64,000 nt of DNA from Pseudobacter ginsenosidimutans. GTDB lineage: Bacteria > Bacteroidota > Bacteroidia > Chitinophagales > Chitinophagaceae. The stretch covers positions 4,898,001 to 4,962,000 of the forward strand of contig NZ_CP042431.1 of the NCBI RefSeq assembly GCF_007970185.1. The letters run 5' to 3'. Under the pieces are notes generated by a model. That model saw only the letters and a list, made by a program, of their open reading frames with translations, did not search any database and had not been told where the DNA came from. Below are positions 9,112 to 18,025 of this stretch, one piece after another; the first letter of the stretch is position 1; each line of letters begins with the position of its first letter. The translations under genes and the position numbers were made by a program.

Positions 9112-12100
9112 TTAATAGATGTTATGATGCAATATGGTCAGCTCCAATCTTACCAATGTGCCGTTTTCCATTTCACCGGAGATGCTTCTTTTATCGATGA
9201 TGGAGAGTGAGCTGTGCATCTTATATTTTTCGTTGAGAATATTGAGCCTCTCCCGCACATTGGAAATACCGAAGGATTGGTGATTGGGACGATGCCTCAT
9301 CTTGTTCTGTCGCGACTGAACGATGCCGATCCCATTGTCTTCCACTTCGCAGATCAGGTTGGGGCCTGAACTGAAGAACCTGATCGATAATTTTTTTTCG
9401 CCTTGTTTGGGATGGAGTCCGTGCCAGATGGCATTTTCAACCAGCGGTTGCATCAGCATGGGCGCCATCTGGATATTATCAGTATCCAGCTCGTCTTCTA
9501 TTTGTATATCATATTCGAATTGATGGAGCCTGATCCTTTCCAGCTCAAGGTATTGTTGCAGTTGATCGATACATTCTCTCACGGTGATGAACGTACGCGT
9601 GGATTGTTCCAGGTTGGTCCTGATCAATTGTGCGAATTTGCTGAGATAGCGGCTGGCATTCTGTCTTTCGTTGAGCAATATCATTTCCTTGATACTGTTG
9701 AGGCAATTGAAAATGAAATGGGGATTCATTTGTGCGTGAAGCCCTTTCATTTCAAGATCGGCCAGTTGTGCATTGATGGCGGCTTTCTGGCGTATATGCC
9801 TGATCCTGGCGCGAAGGCCCAGCCATATTGCTGTGATCAGCAAAGCAGCGCAGAGGAGAATGAACCAGGCATGCTGCCAGAACGGAGGTTTGATCACGAT
9901 CAGGATCTCCTGCACCTGTTCAGGCCAGTTATTGTTCTTGATATACACTTTCACCTGCAAACGGTGTTTGCCGGGAGGAAGATTATTGAAGATGATACTT
10001 CGCTGTGCACTGGTTTCCTGCCATGCCTCATTATTGTTTTGCAATATCCTGTAGGCGAATTGCTGGCGGTGGGCATCCTCAAAATTCACGGCCGCCAAAT
10101 TCACCACCAGGCTGTTCTGGTTGTAAGGGATCTCTATCTGACCAGAAGGCTGGTGTATTGTATTGGCGCCGTTCACCTGTATATTTTCGATGAAGAATGC
10201 GGGAGGCAGGTTGCTCTTCTCCAGACTGTCCGGATTGAATTGAATGATATGATCGAGGATCCCGCCGTACAGTTTTCCATAAACGGAATCATAGAAAAAA
10301 TGATAGGCTGTGAAAGGCCCTTCAGGCAAACCGTCGGCCATACCAAAAGAGGATACTTTATTGTTTTGGATATCGTAACCTGCCAGTCCGCTTTCTGTGC
10401 CCAGCCAGAGTTTGTTGTTGCAAAGCTGCATAGCCCTGATCAGGTTGTCGGGCAGTCCATCGCTGCGTGTAATATGGAGGAATCCTTTGGTGGTGGTATC
10501 ATAAATGGCAAGCCCGTTCTCTGCTATGGCGAAACAGATCTTTCCATTTTTATCGAATGCGATCCCGTTGATCTCCTTCCTTGCAATCCTGATATGCGGA
10601 AATGAATCGATCAGTTTATCGAAACGATGGGTGCTGGTATTGTAGCGGCTGGCGCCATGTCCGCCAAACCAGATATTGCCCTGTTTGTCTTCCTGTATAT
10701 ACATGGGCGACCTGATATTGAAGAGCGGCTCCCTGGTATGATCCGCCAGGTTGAAGCCTTTATCGGTCTTCCTTCGATAGAAGAATATATTGTTCATGTT
10801 GGTGGCAATATATAAGGTTGTGTCGCTGCTCTTCAACAGCCAGCTGATCCAGTTATGGTCATTATCCCAGTTCTGCAAACGGACTGCATTGTGTGCATAG
10901 TTCTTTGTACTGATGGCGATCAGGGGGCCGAAAGTGCCTGCATAGATACTGTCGTTATTCCAGGCGATGAGCGAGTACACATTGTTGGCGGTGCCGGAAG
11001 GCCTGACCTTTGAAAGATCGATATGATGAAGGAATTCCAGAGTGGACCTGTTGAACACATAGATGCCTGCTCCGAATGTACCGACAAACAATTTATTACC
11101 GGCTGCTTCGAAACAACTGACAGCAGTCTTTCCTTTGCCGGCGGGCAATGTCAGTTTCACCAGTTGGCTTGCATTCTTCTGTTGTTTGAATAATCCCCTG
11201 TCTGTACCGATCCAGATCCGATCCTGTTTATCCTTTAAAATGCCTGAGCAAAGATAATCGGGTAAATACAGTTCGGGATGGATAACATAATTGTCTTCAT
11301 TGCGATGGTAACGCAGCAGGTAGAACCCTTTCTGGCTGGCGGTAATGGTAAAAGTGGAATCATCCAGGCGGGTGATCTTGCTTCGCCATCCGAATAATTT
11401 ATCCAGTCCGGTTAAGGATGTTTGAAGTAAATATTTTTTCTTTTTCCTGTTATCGAACCAGGCCATTTCTGTAGCGCCTTCTGCAATCACGCTGAATGAT
11501 CCTTCGTTGCAATGCATGAAATGTACCCAGCCTTTTCCTGAGCCGATCTGCGCATACAGGGAGCCGTCATGCTTACTCACAGGGCTAAACGTTTTTGAAG
11601 CAATATGGTACCTGTATGGCCCTGCGGTGGTGGCCAGTAAGAGAATTCCGGGTTCTGGCATGATCACGCCGTCGCTTCTGCCGAAAGGCACATCCGTTTT
11701 GCCGGCATCTTCTTTTTTATAATGATCGTACCTGAATTCCAGTTCATCTTTTTTGTTGAAATGGTAAAAGCCGGTTGAGCTAAGCAGGAAGAGATTACCC
11801 TTTTCATCGCCTGCCATTCCCTGGATATTGTTCTCAACATAGGGCTGGCCCAATGGCCCGGGTGGAATGATGATATTCCGTTGTTGTAAAGTGGCGGGTT
11901 GAATAATATGGAAGCCTGTGGCAGTGGATGCACCCAATTGCTCCGGGTTGATCCATTTCAGTTTTTTGATGAAGTCGTTGGCCAGACTGTTGCGGCTGGT
12001 GTCTGCATAGAAGCGTAAAAAACTATTGCCATCAAAGCGATTGAGGCCTTTCCTGGTAGCGATCCAGATATACCCGGCTTCATCCTGCACGATGCTGTTG

Positions 12101-12255
12101 ACCCGGTTGTCAGACATGCCATCTTTGGATGTATAGACAGTAAAATCCTTTTCGTTGAATATTTGCGCCTGCAAACTCGGAGTAAGCAGCAGTGATAAAA
12201 ATATGGAAAAGAGAAATCGCAAATGAATGGTAAAGGTTTGTTTAAAGATAATCAC
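9112..12255 (-). CDS. Propeller-sensor histidine kinase (LytS type)
   Basis: The protein has 1047 residues. After a signal peptide, residues ~35-680 contain repeated two-component-regulator propeller blades (motifs such as GYIWIATRKGLNRFDG, NIWFGG and KLWLGTESGL). A Y_Y_Y-type beta domain then ends near the membrane (LPPGKHRLQVKVY). One membrane helix lies at about residues 796-814. The cytoplasmic part is a His_kinase domain with the phospho-acceptor H846 in QMNPHFIFNCLNS, then an HATPase domain with N-box LVENAIWHGL and G-box DNGIGI. Unlike the giant Bacteroides hybrid sensors it has no receiver or AraC domain; the separate LytTR regulator downstream supplies that role. The periplasmic propeller suggests sensing of a glycan or other extracytoplasmic ligand. 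Confidence 0.9.
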   Translation of the reverse strand: MIIFKQTFTIHLRFLFSIFLSLLLTPSLQAQIFNEKDFTVYTSKDGMSDNRVNSIVQDEAGYIWIATRKGLNRFDGNSFLRFYADTSRNSLANDFIKKLKWINPEQLGASTATGFHIIQPATLQQRNIIIPPGPLGQPYVENNIQGMAGDEKGNLFLLSSTGFYHFNKKDELEFRYDHYKKEDAGKTDVPFGRSDGVIMPEPGILLLATTAGPYRYHIASKTFSPVSKHDGSLYAQIGSGKGWVHFMHCNEGSFSVIAEGATEMAWFDNRKKKKYLLQTSLTGLDKLFGWRSKITRLDDSTFTITASQKGFYLLRYHRNEDNYVIHPELYLPDYLCSGILKDKQDRIWIGTDRGLFKQQKNASQLVKLTLPAGKGKTAVSCFEAAGNKLFVGTFGAGIYVFNRSTLEFLHHIDLSKVRPSGTANNVYSLIAWNNDSIYAGTFGPLIAISTKNYAHNAVRLQNWDNDHNWISWLLKSSDTTLYIATNMNNIFFYRRKTDKGFNLADHTREPLFNIRSPMYIQEDKQGNIWFGGHGASRYNTSTHRFDKLIDSFPHIRIARKEINGIAFDKNGKICFAIAENGLAIYDTTTKGFLHITRSDGLPDNLIRAMQLCNNKLWLGTESGLAGYDIQNNKVSSFGMADGLPEGPFTAYHFFYDSVYGKLYGGILDHIIQFNPDSLEKSNLPPAFFIENIQVNGANTIHQPSGQIEIPYNQNSLVVNLAAVNFEDAHRQQFAYRILQNNNEAWQETSAQRSIIFNNLPPGKHRLQVKVYIKNNNWPEQVQEILIVIKPPFWQHAWFILLCAALLITAIWLGLRARIRHIRQKAAINAQLADLEMKGLHAQMNPHFIFNCLNSIKEMILLNERQNASRYLSKFAQLIRTNLEQSTRTFITVRECIDQLQQYLELERIRLHQFEYDIQIEDELDTDNIQMAPMLMQPLVENAIWHGLHPKQGEKKLSIRFFSSGPNLICEVEDNGIGIVQSRQNKMRHRPNHQSFGISNVRERLNILNEKYKMHSSLSIIDKRSISGEMENGTLVRLELTILHHNIY

Positions 12256-12384
12256 TAAATGATTATAGTGGTTGCCGTTGGTAAAAGCAGTACGGCCGTT
12301 ACTGAGATCACGGTTTTTTCCCGCCTGTATTCAATCTAATTTTCCTTCCGGTTCAATTTATTCTTTAACCTTACAATCAGTGCC

Positions 12385-13086
12385 GTGAATACAAAACTCT
12401 TTTGGATCGTTGTCTGCCTTCTGGCCTTTGCCGCCTGCAGCAAAAGCAAGGATAGCGCTCCTCCCTGCAATATCATCACTGTAAATTCAACGGGCGATGA
12501 TCCCACCACTTTTACTTACAATAAGGATGGCAAGCCGGTTTCGATCAACTATGGGACCTATAAAACTGAATTCACCTATTCAGGCAATACTATCAATATA
12601 CTACAAACGAATAACGGAGTATTCCGCACCAGGTGGATAGTGGAGGTCAACAGCAAAGGGCTTGCGGAAAAAATACGCAACGAACATAATGCCGCGGGCA
12701 CAGATTGGACGGATATGCTGCACACATATAACGGTGATCAGCTGCAGAAGATCGCTACAGTCAATAAGAGCGGAGTGGTCACCAGGATCTCGAGTTTCAC
12801 CTGGGAGGATGGAAACCCGGTGCTGATCAGCTACAATAACGGTGATCCTGCAATCAGGTATGAGTATTACAAAGACAAGCCCTTCGATCCCAAAGTATTC
12901 CTGGTGGAAGGTAATTACTGGGATGTAGCCAGGCCAAAGAATCTCCTGAAGAATATGTACTATGGTGACGACCTGAACTGGCAAAAGACCTACGAGTTTG
13001 ACAGTAAAGGGAGGGTGATTGCACAAACGGAAAAAACAGGATCAAGCCCTACCACCTATCTGTACACTTATGATTGCGATAGATAA
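12385..13086 (+). CDS. Putative lipoprotein with YD/RHS-like strand motifs (DUF4595-like)
   Basis: A GTG start gives a typical lipoprotein signal (LFWIVVCLLAFAAC, lipidated C18). The mature part is rich in Tyr/Asp beta-strand motifs such as FTYNKDGKPVSINYG and YEFDSKGRVIAQTEKTG, which resemble single YD/RHS or DUF4595 repeats, and it ends with a Cys (YTYDC). It is the first gene of a tightly packed operon (next start 16 bp after the stop) and is paralogous to the next gene: both share an NLLK.M motif and a Y.Y.C C-terminus. Likely anchored at the envelope. Function unknown. Confidence 0.8.
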   Translation: MNTKLFWIVVCLLAFAACSKSKDSAPPCNIITVNSTGDDPTTFTYNKDGKPVSINYGTYKTEFTYSGNTINILQTNNGVFRTRWIVEVNSKGLAEKIRNEHNAAGTDWTDMLHTYNGDQLQKIATVNKSGVVTRISSFTWEDGNPVLISYNNGDPAIRYEYYKDKPFDPKVFLVEGNYWDVARPKNLLKNMYYGDDLNWQKTYEFDSKGRVIAQTEKTGSSPTTYLYTYDCDR

Positions 13087-13102
13087 ACCCAACCAATCTG
13101 TT

Positions 13103-13858
13103 ATGAAACAACTATTCATTCTGCTCATAATTACATTCGCGCTTTCCGTGGCGGGATGTAAAAAAGACAAGGATACGAAACCTGTATGCCTGTTAACAGT
13201 TATGACCCCGGGATCGGGAAGCGTTGTCAATCTTTATTACGATGATCAGGAAAGATTAAGCATGATGAGATATGAAAACCAGCAGTTCAAATATGAATAC
13301 AGGGCTGATTCAGTCATTGCAACTGAAACAAATGGTTCGGCTTTTGTTCAACGAGCGATCTATAAGCTGAATGCGCAGGGCTTGCCTGTTTTGATGAGAC
13401 TGGAGGTCAATACTTCCGGTACGCAGTGGTTTCAATATGCCTATGAATATAATGGAACTGAAGTGGTGAAGTCAGTGAATACGAATTATGCCAATTCCAC
13501 TACAGAAACTTATTTGTATACCTGGAGTAATGGCAATCTTGTAAAGGCAGTAGAGGGGCCAAATGAGCGCAAGTTCGAATATTACACAGACAAGCCCCGG
13601 TTGCAGGGAGATGGCTTCCTGATCGAAATGTTATCGCTAAGCGGGAGTATTGGCATGTATTCACTGAACGGCGCCGTTGAAATTGTACGCAACAAGAACC
13701 TGCTGAAGAAAATGGAGCATACACTGCTGAGCGTTGGTTCTTATTCCATCACGTATGAATATGATTCCGATAAGGAAGGCAGGATAAAAAAGACCAGTAT
13801 CCTGAACAGCAATACCAATTCCAGAGGCCAGTTGGATTATCAATATCGTTGCAACTAA
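13103..13858 (+). CDS. Putative lipoprotein, paralogue of the preceding gene
   Basis: The ATG at 13103 gives MKQLFILLIITFALSVAGCK, a strong lipobox with C19. Earlier in-frame TTG codons would add a non-signal N-terminus overlapping the previous gene and are rejected. The protein repeats the features of its neighbour: YEYR/YAYEYNG/YEYDSD strands, a 'KNLLKKMEH' segment, G-R-I-K-K-T and a terminal Y-R-C. The divergence between the two is large, so the duplication is old. Function unknown. Confidence 0.8.
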   Translation: MKQLFILLIITFALSVAGCKKDKDTKPVCLLTVMTPGSGSVVNLYYDDQERLSMMRYENQQFKYEYRADSVIATETNGSAFVQRAIYKLNAQGLPVLMRLEVNTSGTQWFQYAYEYNGTEVVKSVNTNYANSTTETYLYTWSNGNLVKAVEGPNERKFEYYTDKPRLQGDGFLIEMLSLSGSIGMYSLNGAVEIVRNKNLLKKMEHTLLSVGSYSITYEYDSDKEGRIKKTSILNSNTNSRGQLDYQYRCN

Positions 13859-13875
13859 TATCTAAAACTATTACT

Positions 13876-14226
13876 ATGAAAGTTTCCTTACAACAGGATG
13901 AAGTTACCATCGATACCTGGGCCATCATGTACCATCCTCCCGGCGGCGGTAAATTCAATGGCAAGCTAACTGTTACCAATAAGCGGTTATTGTACGATGC
14001 CAAATATGATGTGTCTGCCAGGGGACTGCTCAGCGAAGCGATGTTTGTGAAGTGGGGGAGTGAAGGCTATCTCGAGATCAGGAAGCAGGAGATCGTGAAT
14101 GTGGAAGTGGAAAAAGGATTCCTGGCAAAGAAAGCCATCCTTACACTGGCAGATGGTTCAAAGCATGTATTCAATTACGGTATGCTGAACATCGATAAGC
14201 TGGTGGCGGCCATCAATAAGAACTGA
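13876..14226 (+). CDS. GRAM/PH-like small cytoplasmic protein
   Basis: This 116-residue protein has no signal or membrane segment. Its pattern fits a bacterial PH/GRAM-like beta-sandwich: KLTVTNKRLLYDAKYD, then EIVNVEVEKGFLAKKAILTL and ADGSKHVFNYG, with a final helix (DKLVAAINKN). Such domains bind lipids or act as small adaptors, but specificity cannot be read here. It starts 17 bp after the lipoprotein gene and is the only apparently soluble, cytoplasmic member of the operon. Confidence 0.7.
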   Translation: MKVSLQQDEVTIDTWAIMYHPPGGGKFNGKLTVTNKRLLYDAKYDVSARGLLSEAMFVKWGSEGYLEIRKQEIVNVEVEKGFLAKKAILTLADGSKHVFNYGMLNIDKLVAAINKN

Positions 14227-14250
14227 CTTTAACCAACTCAATTTTCAGTC

Positions 14251-15270
14251 ATGAAACCATCATGGATCCTTAAAATATTCATCATCATCATGAGCACAGG
14301 TATTTCACCGGAGGATGCCCTGGCCCAGGGGCAAAAAGGGAAAATGTATTTTTCTACACAGCCCTTCAGTAATGGTAACGAAAACAGTAAGAACAGTTTT
14401 ACTTCTGCCGAATTCATTTACGGCCGTATAGAAACCGGCCAGCTCCCATTGAAAGAGGCGTTCAATATGGCCAGCATCAAAACAAAACCATTGTATCTGC
14501 TGACCACTTACCGCATTACGCGTGATGATGGCCGTGAGAAATACATGCAGGGCAGTATCTTCCTGCGAATGGACAATGGCGCTGAAAACAAGACCTTCTT
14601 CAATTTCGATATCACGCCCAGGGCGGACCAGGCAAAAACCACAGTGAGCATGGTGGAAGAGTTCAATACCGGATTCAAAGCAGGTTTTTTTCTTCCATAT
14701 GCAGACAATTCAGATTATTTCTGGAAAAATGGAAAATACAAAGTGGAGCTTTCCATCTACCTGAAATCCTATGATGCCTGGGGAAGGCTGGATGATACAG
14801 AAAAATGGCCGGATATAACGGGCATCTTCACACTGCAATTTGATGCTCAGGATGTGGCGGCACAAATGAAGAACAGTGAAGACGGAAGACTGGCCATGAA
14901 TGAGAACAGGATGAAGATCGATGGGCTGCCTGATTTTTTCAGCAAGCCTGCAAAGATCACTGATCCCAATCTCACATCTGCAAAGATCATGGCCATTCTG
15001 AAGCGGGATCTTCCATCTGTGAATATCGTGAAGGCGGTTATTCCTCCCTTCGATGGAACCCTGAAAGATATTGCGAAGAATGATCTCGGCCTGATCCTTT
15101 TCCGGTATGTGCGTCCATACGTGAGGGTCATATACAAGGAAGATGGCAAGTGTTATCTCGGTTCTGTAACGCTCAAAGAAGATTACCTGGGTGGCGGGAA
15201 GTATGGTCCCCTGAAATACCACAAGTTCTGGGGAGAGGAAGGGCTGCTGGATTGCGCGCTTGTTAAATAA
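14251..15270 (+). CDS. Secreted protein of unknown function
   Basis: A signal peptide is visible at the N-terminus (hydrophobic ILKIFIIIMSTGI, cleavage after ALA near residue 26). I do not recognise a family in the mature ~313 residues. They are beta-rich, have several aromatic strands (KYKVELSIYLKSYDAWGRLD) and end with a 'YHKFWGEEGLLDCALVK' segment. The gene begins 24 bp after the GRAM-like gene and is followed by the next gene after 38 bp, so it belongs to the same operon and probably acts in the periplasm or outer membrane. Confidence 0.75.
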   Translation: MKPSWILKIFIIIMSTGISPEDALAQGQKGKMYFSTQPFSNGNENSKNSFTSAEFIYGRIETGQLPLKEAFNMASIKTKPLYLLTTYRITRDDGREKYMQGSIFLRMDNGAENKTFFNFDITPRADQAKTTVSMVEEFNTGFKAGFFLPYADNSDYFWKNGKYKVELSIYLKSYDAWGRLDDTEKWPDITGIFTLQFDAQDVAAQMKNSEDGRLAMNENRMKIDGLPDFFSKPAKITDPNLTSAKIMAILKRDLPSVNIVKAVIPPFDGTLKDIAKNDLGLILFRYVRPYVRVIYKEDGKCYLGSVTLKEDYLGGGKYGPLKYHKFWGEEGLLDCALVK

Positions 15271-15308
15271 GAACTGACTCCAATCATATATCTTAAATCT
15301 CTTCAATC

Positions 15309-15689
15309 ATGAGAACACTCTTTATTGTTTTGCTTATGAGTACAATCATAGCAACAGGATGCAACAGCAGTCCGAAGGATCCGCAGTCTGACCCGAAAGC
15401 CCTGGCGGAAGCTATCTTCGCGGCAGCTAAAAGCGGGAATTATTCAACCTTGCCGGCGCTGATTGCCGCCGATGCGGATGGCGACAGTAAGATGATCGCG
15501 CAGGCTGCTTCGGACCAGAATATTCAAACGGAATTCAAGAAGCATTTTGAAAAGGGAAAAGTATCAGGTGAGCCTGTGGTGAACGGCGATGCAGCTTCCG
15601 TGAATATTCTCTTTGGACCAGATGGCACAAAGGAAGAGACATTTGAAATGGTGAAGAAAGATGGAAAATGGTATTTGCATTCATTCTAG
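15309..15689 (+). CDS. Small lipoprotein, DUF4878/NTF2-like
   Basis: MRTLFIVLLMSTIIATGC gives a lipobox with C18. The remaining ~108 residues form a compact domain: helices around PKALAEAIFAAAKSGNYS, then strands SVNILFGPDGTKEETFEMV and KKDGKWYLHSF. The closing K-x-G-K-W-Y-L strand is typical of DUF4878 and other NTF2-like lipoproteins. These are ligand-binding or scaffold modules without a general function. Fifth gene of the operon. Confidence 0.7.
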   Translation: MRTLFIVLLMSTIIATGCNSSPKDPQSDPKALAEAIFAAAKSGNYSTLPALIAADADGDSKMIAQAASDQNIQTEFKKHFEKGKVSGEPVVNGDAASVNILFGPDGTKEETFEMVKKDGKWYLHSF

Positions 15690-15704
15690 CGCAACGATAG
15701 CCTT

Positions 15705-16162
15705 ATGAGTTTCCTGAAAGCATGCATGTACTGCTTATTGTGTTACATCGGTTGTATCGCTGTAATCGATCTTGCGGCAGTTTTGTTGGTAACTTTGCTT
15801 CCCGGGCCCGGTGGCAGACGATTAAATGGTCAGGCCGGGTTCGGCAGCAAAATATTGTACTATGCGGTCTGGCTGGTGGCTGGTTGCATCGCCGGTACTG
15901 TTTACAGTGCAGGCAGCCTCGCACTGACCGGATCCAACGGGTTGATCCGGAAACAACCGGTATGGATATTCATCCTGGCGCTTGTATTTTCGATCCTGCT
16001 GATAGCGTTCTTCTATTCGATGGGGAGATGCTGGTGCCGCAATACAATAATGATTACTATGTACCGGGCCATGCATACATGACCTGGACATTCTTTATTT
16101 CCTTCCTCGTTATCTGTTTGCTGAATTGTATGCTTTCGAAAAAAGAAGAACAGGTAATTTAA
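15705..16162 (+). pseudogene. Four-helix membrane protein interrupted by a single-base frameshift
   Basis: The frame starting at 15705 encodes three hydrophobic helices and then loses sense after M106-G107, ending in Cys/Arg/Met-rich residues at 16082. The frame one base away continues with a coherent end: EMLVPQYNNDYYVPGHAYMT, then a fourth helix (FFISFLVICLLNCML) and a charged tail (SKKEEQVI) stopping at 16162. Adding one G to the GGGG run at 16022-16025 joins the halves into a 152-residue protein. The alternative ORF from 15722 in the second frame has an implausible Cys/Arg-rich N-terminus. Last gene of the operon. Function unknown. The lesion may be real or a sequencing error. Confidence 0.7.
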
Positions 16163-16170
16163 GGGTTTCT

Positions 16171-17421
16171 CTATTTCAATTTCAACCGGTGTGGATCATC
16201 CTGGCGTTTCTTTCTGACCAATCTTACGGTGGCATTCTGGGAAAGGCTGCTGCTCAGGTACACTTCATATCTTGTGCTGCCATCGGTTACCACCATCAAA
16301 GCTGTATTGGGCGGGTATTTACCGAGGTTCTGTGCAAACATGCTGATCTCATTCACCGTTTTCATGCTATCTAATTTCACATAGATATTGGTGCCCCTGT
16401 CTGTGATCATCTGGTTGGCAAGTACGGGTGCGCCATTGAGGAATACGGAGATGGTATCTCCATCGATATCGCCGTTATCATAGAACGTGATGCGGATGGA
16501 ATCGCTTTCCACTTCCAGGTCTTTACTGTATATATTCTTCCTTTTTTTGAAAGCTTCCGTGAGGGATTCTTCCAGCCTGGGGGAGATGGTGATCTTTGTG
16601 GCATTGTTCTCGGCAGGGGAGAGCGTTCTGGTAACGGGAACGTCTACCCGCGGAGTGGATACTGAGGGAACAACGGGTTTGCGTTCAGTTATTGTTTCTT
16701 TCACTGCAGCTTCCGCTTCTTTTTTGGCGAGCTCGCCATCTTTTACCAGCTCAGCTTGTTTTTGTGCAGCTTCTTCAGCTTTGGTCAATGGTTTCTTTAC
16801 TTCTGTTCTGGCTGTTTCTTCCGCTTTCTTTGCCACCAGTGTATTCACTGAGTCTTGTTTTTTCTCTGCGGCAGCCATTACAGGTTCTTCCTTTTTCGTT
16901 TCCACCACTACATCTTCTTCCTGTGGTTTCCAGAATCGTTGTCCAACGGCCATATTGCGGAGCACGGCGGTGGCAGTGCCTTCTGTACGGTCCATGGTGA
17001 AAGTGACTTTCAGTTCCGGACAGGTGTATTTGTATTTATCGCTGGCATAGAAGGAACCGTTCATGGTGCTTCTGGCCTGGCTCACCATCAGTTTGCCCAC
17101 GAAGCTCATGGGGCATTCGATGCCGTTGCGTGAGGTGGAGGCATAGAGTAGCATGGGAAGATTGGGAATGGTTACTTCACGGGTTTCCTTATTGTATTTG
17201 CCGCGCACGAAGAAGCTCTGGTAAGTGTCTTTGAAATAATAACCGAATACGCCTTCCACTTCATTTCCTTTCTGCTGGAGTACCAGTTCTGTGAGGTAGT
17301 TGCTGTAAGAGCCCTGTGCCGCCACATCGGCCTTACCGTACCAGGAGCCGGATGCAGACTGCGCCTGTGATTGATGGGTGAGGATCAACGCGCTTGTCCA
17401 GAAGAATAGTTTTTTGAACAT
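16171..17421 (-). CDS. Secreted protein with Ala/Lys/Glu-rich central coiled coil
   Basis: A 416-residue protein with a signal peptide (MFKKLFFWTSALILTHQSQAQ). Residues ~22-150 form a beta-rich domain beginning ASGSWYGKAD, which may be a ligand-binding or surface module. Residues ~175-260 are a low-complexity helical region dominated by Lys, Glu and Ala, with repeated KKAEE/TKAEEAAQKQ patterns. The C-terminal ~140 residues form another beta domain (IRITFYDNGDIDGDTISVFLNG) seen in several Bacteroidota secreted proteins. It ends 9 bp from the convergent frameshifted gene. Function unknown; a periplasmic or outer-membrane structural role is a guess. Confidence 0.75.
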   Translation of the reverse strand: MFKKLFFWTSALILTHQSQAQSASGSWYGKADVAAQGSYSNYLTELVLQQKGNEVEGVFGYYFKDTYQSFFVRGKYNKETREVTIPNLPMLLYASTSRNGIECPMSFVGKLMVSQARSTMNGSFYASDKYKYTCPELKVTFTMDRTEGTATAVLRNMAVGQRFWKPQEEDVVVETKKEEPVMAAAEKKQDSVNTLVAKKAEETARTEVKKPLTKAEEAAQKQAELVKDGELAKKEAEAAVKETITERKPVVPSVSTPRVDVPVTRTLSPAENNATKITISPRLEESLTEAFKKRKNIYSKDLEVESDSIRITFYDNGDIDGDTISVFLNGAPVLANQMITDRGTNIYVKLDSMKTVNEISMFAQNLGKYPPNTALMVVTDGSTRYEVYLSSSLSQNATVRLVRKKRQDDPHRLKLK

Positions 17422-17510
17422 ACGTGAAGATAGGCAGAAAAAATCAAGCCAAACTACCCAATGGCCTGTTTTAATGCACAGTATGTGCGTATGTTGTGAG
17501 AGGGGAGGCG

Positions 17511-17948
17511 CTATTTCATATGACGTTTCATCTCGCGTTCTGTGTCGCGTTGTTTGATGGTCTCGCGTTTGTCGTACAGTTTTTTACCCTTGCCAAGACC
17601 TATCTCCATTTTTGCGATGCTTTTTTCATTGAAGTAAATGCGGAGTGGAACGATGGTGTATCCTTTCTCTTTGATCTTTGCTTCGAGCTTGCGCAATTCT
17701 TTTTTATGGAGCAGGAGTTTGCGTTCCTGCGTGGGTACGTGATTGTTGTAGGTACCGTGACTGTATTCGGTGATGTGAAGGCTTTTGATCCAGAGCTCTC
17801 CTTTATGGAAGAAGCAATAGGCATCATTGAAGGAGGCGCGGCCTTCGCGGAGTGATTTCACTTCAGTTCCGGCCAGTACGATGCCGGCATCGTAGCGGTC
17901 TTCGATGAAATAGTCGTGATAAGCTGATCTGTTGCGGATCTCTGTCAT
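17511..17948 (-). CDS. smpB: SsrA-binding protein SmpB
   Basis: SmpB delivers alanyl-tmRNA to stalled ribosomes for trans-translation. The sequence has the family signatures: NRSAYHDYFIEDRYDAGI, then AGTEVKSLREGRASFNDAY, the strand HITEYSHGTYNNH, and the basic tail 'GKGKKLYDKRETIKQRD' that folds in the decoding centre. The start at 17948 (MTEIRNRSAYHDY) gives the usual ~146-residue length. An upstream GTG at 17999 would add 17 unconserved residues. The tmRNA gene is not in this window. Same strand as accD upstream (77-bp gap). Confidence 0.95.
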   Translation of the reverse strand: MTEIRNRSAYHDYFIEDRYDAGIVLAGTEVKSLREGRASFNDAYCFFHKGELWIKSLHITEYSHGTYNNHVPTQERKLLLHKKELRKLEAKIKEKGYTIVPLRIYFNEKSIAKMEIGLGKGKKLYDKRETIKQRDTEREMKRHMK

Positions 17949-18025
17949 TTGTTCTTTATAACACAATACGAAATGCGAAGTTCGGAAATCCTTGTTCACA
18001 TTTCGTATTGCGGTGTATGGCGCTG

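Noticed and set aside
9403-10605. 400-residue plus-strand ORF over the sensor kinase gene
   Set aside because: Shadow of the minus-strand kinase, which has full His_kinase and HATPase motifs.
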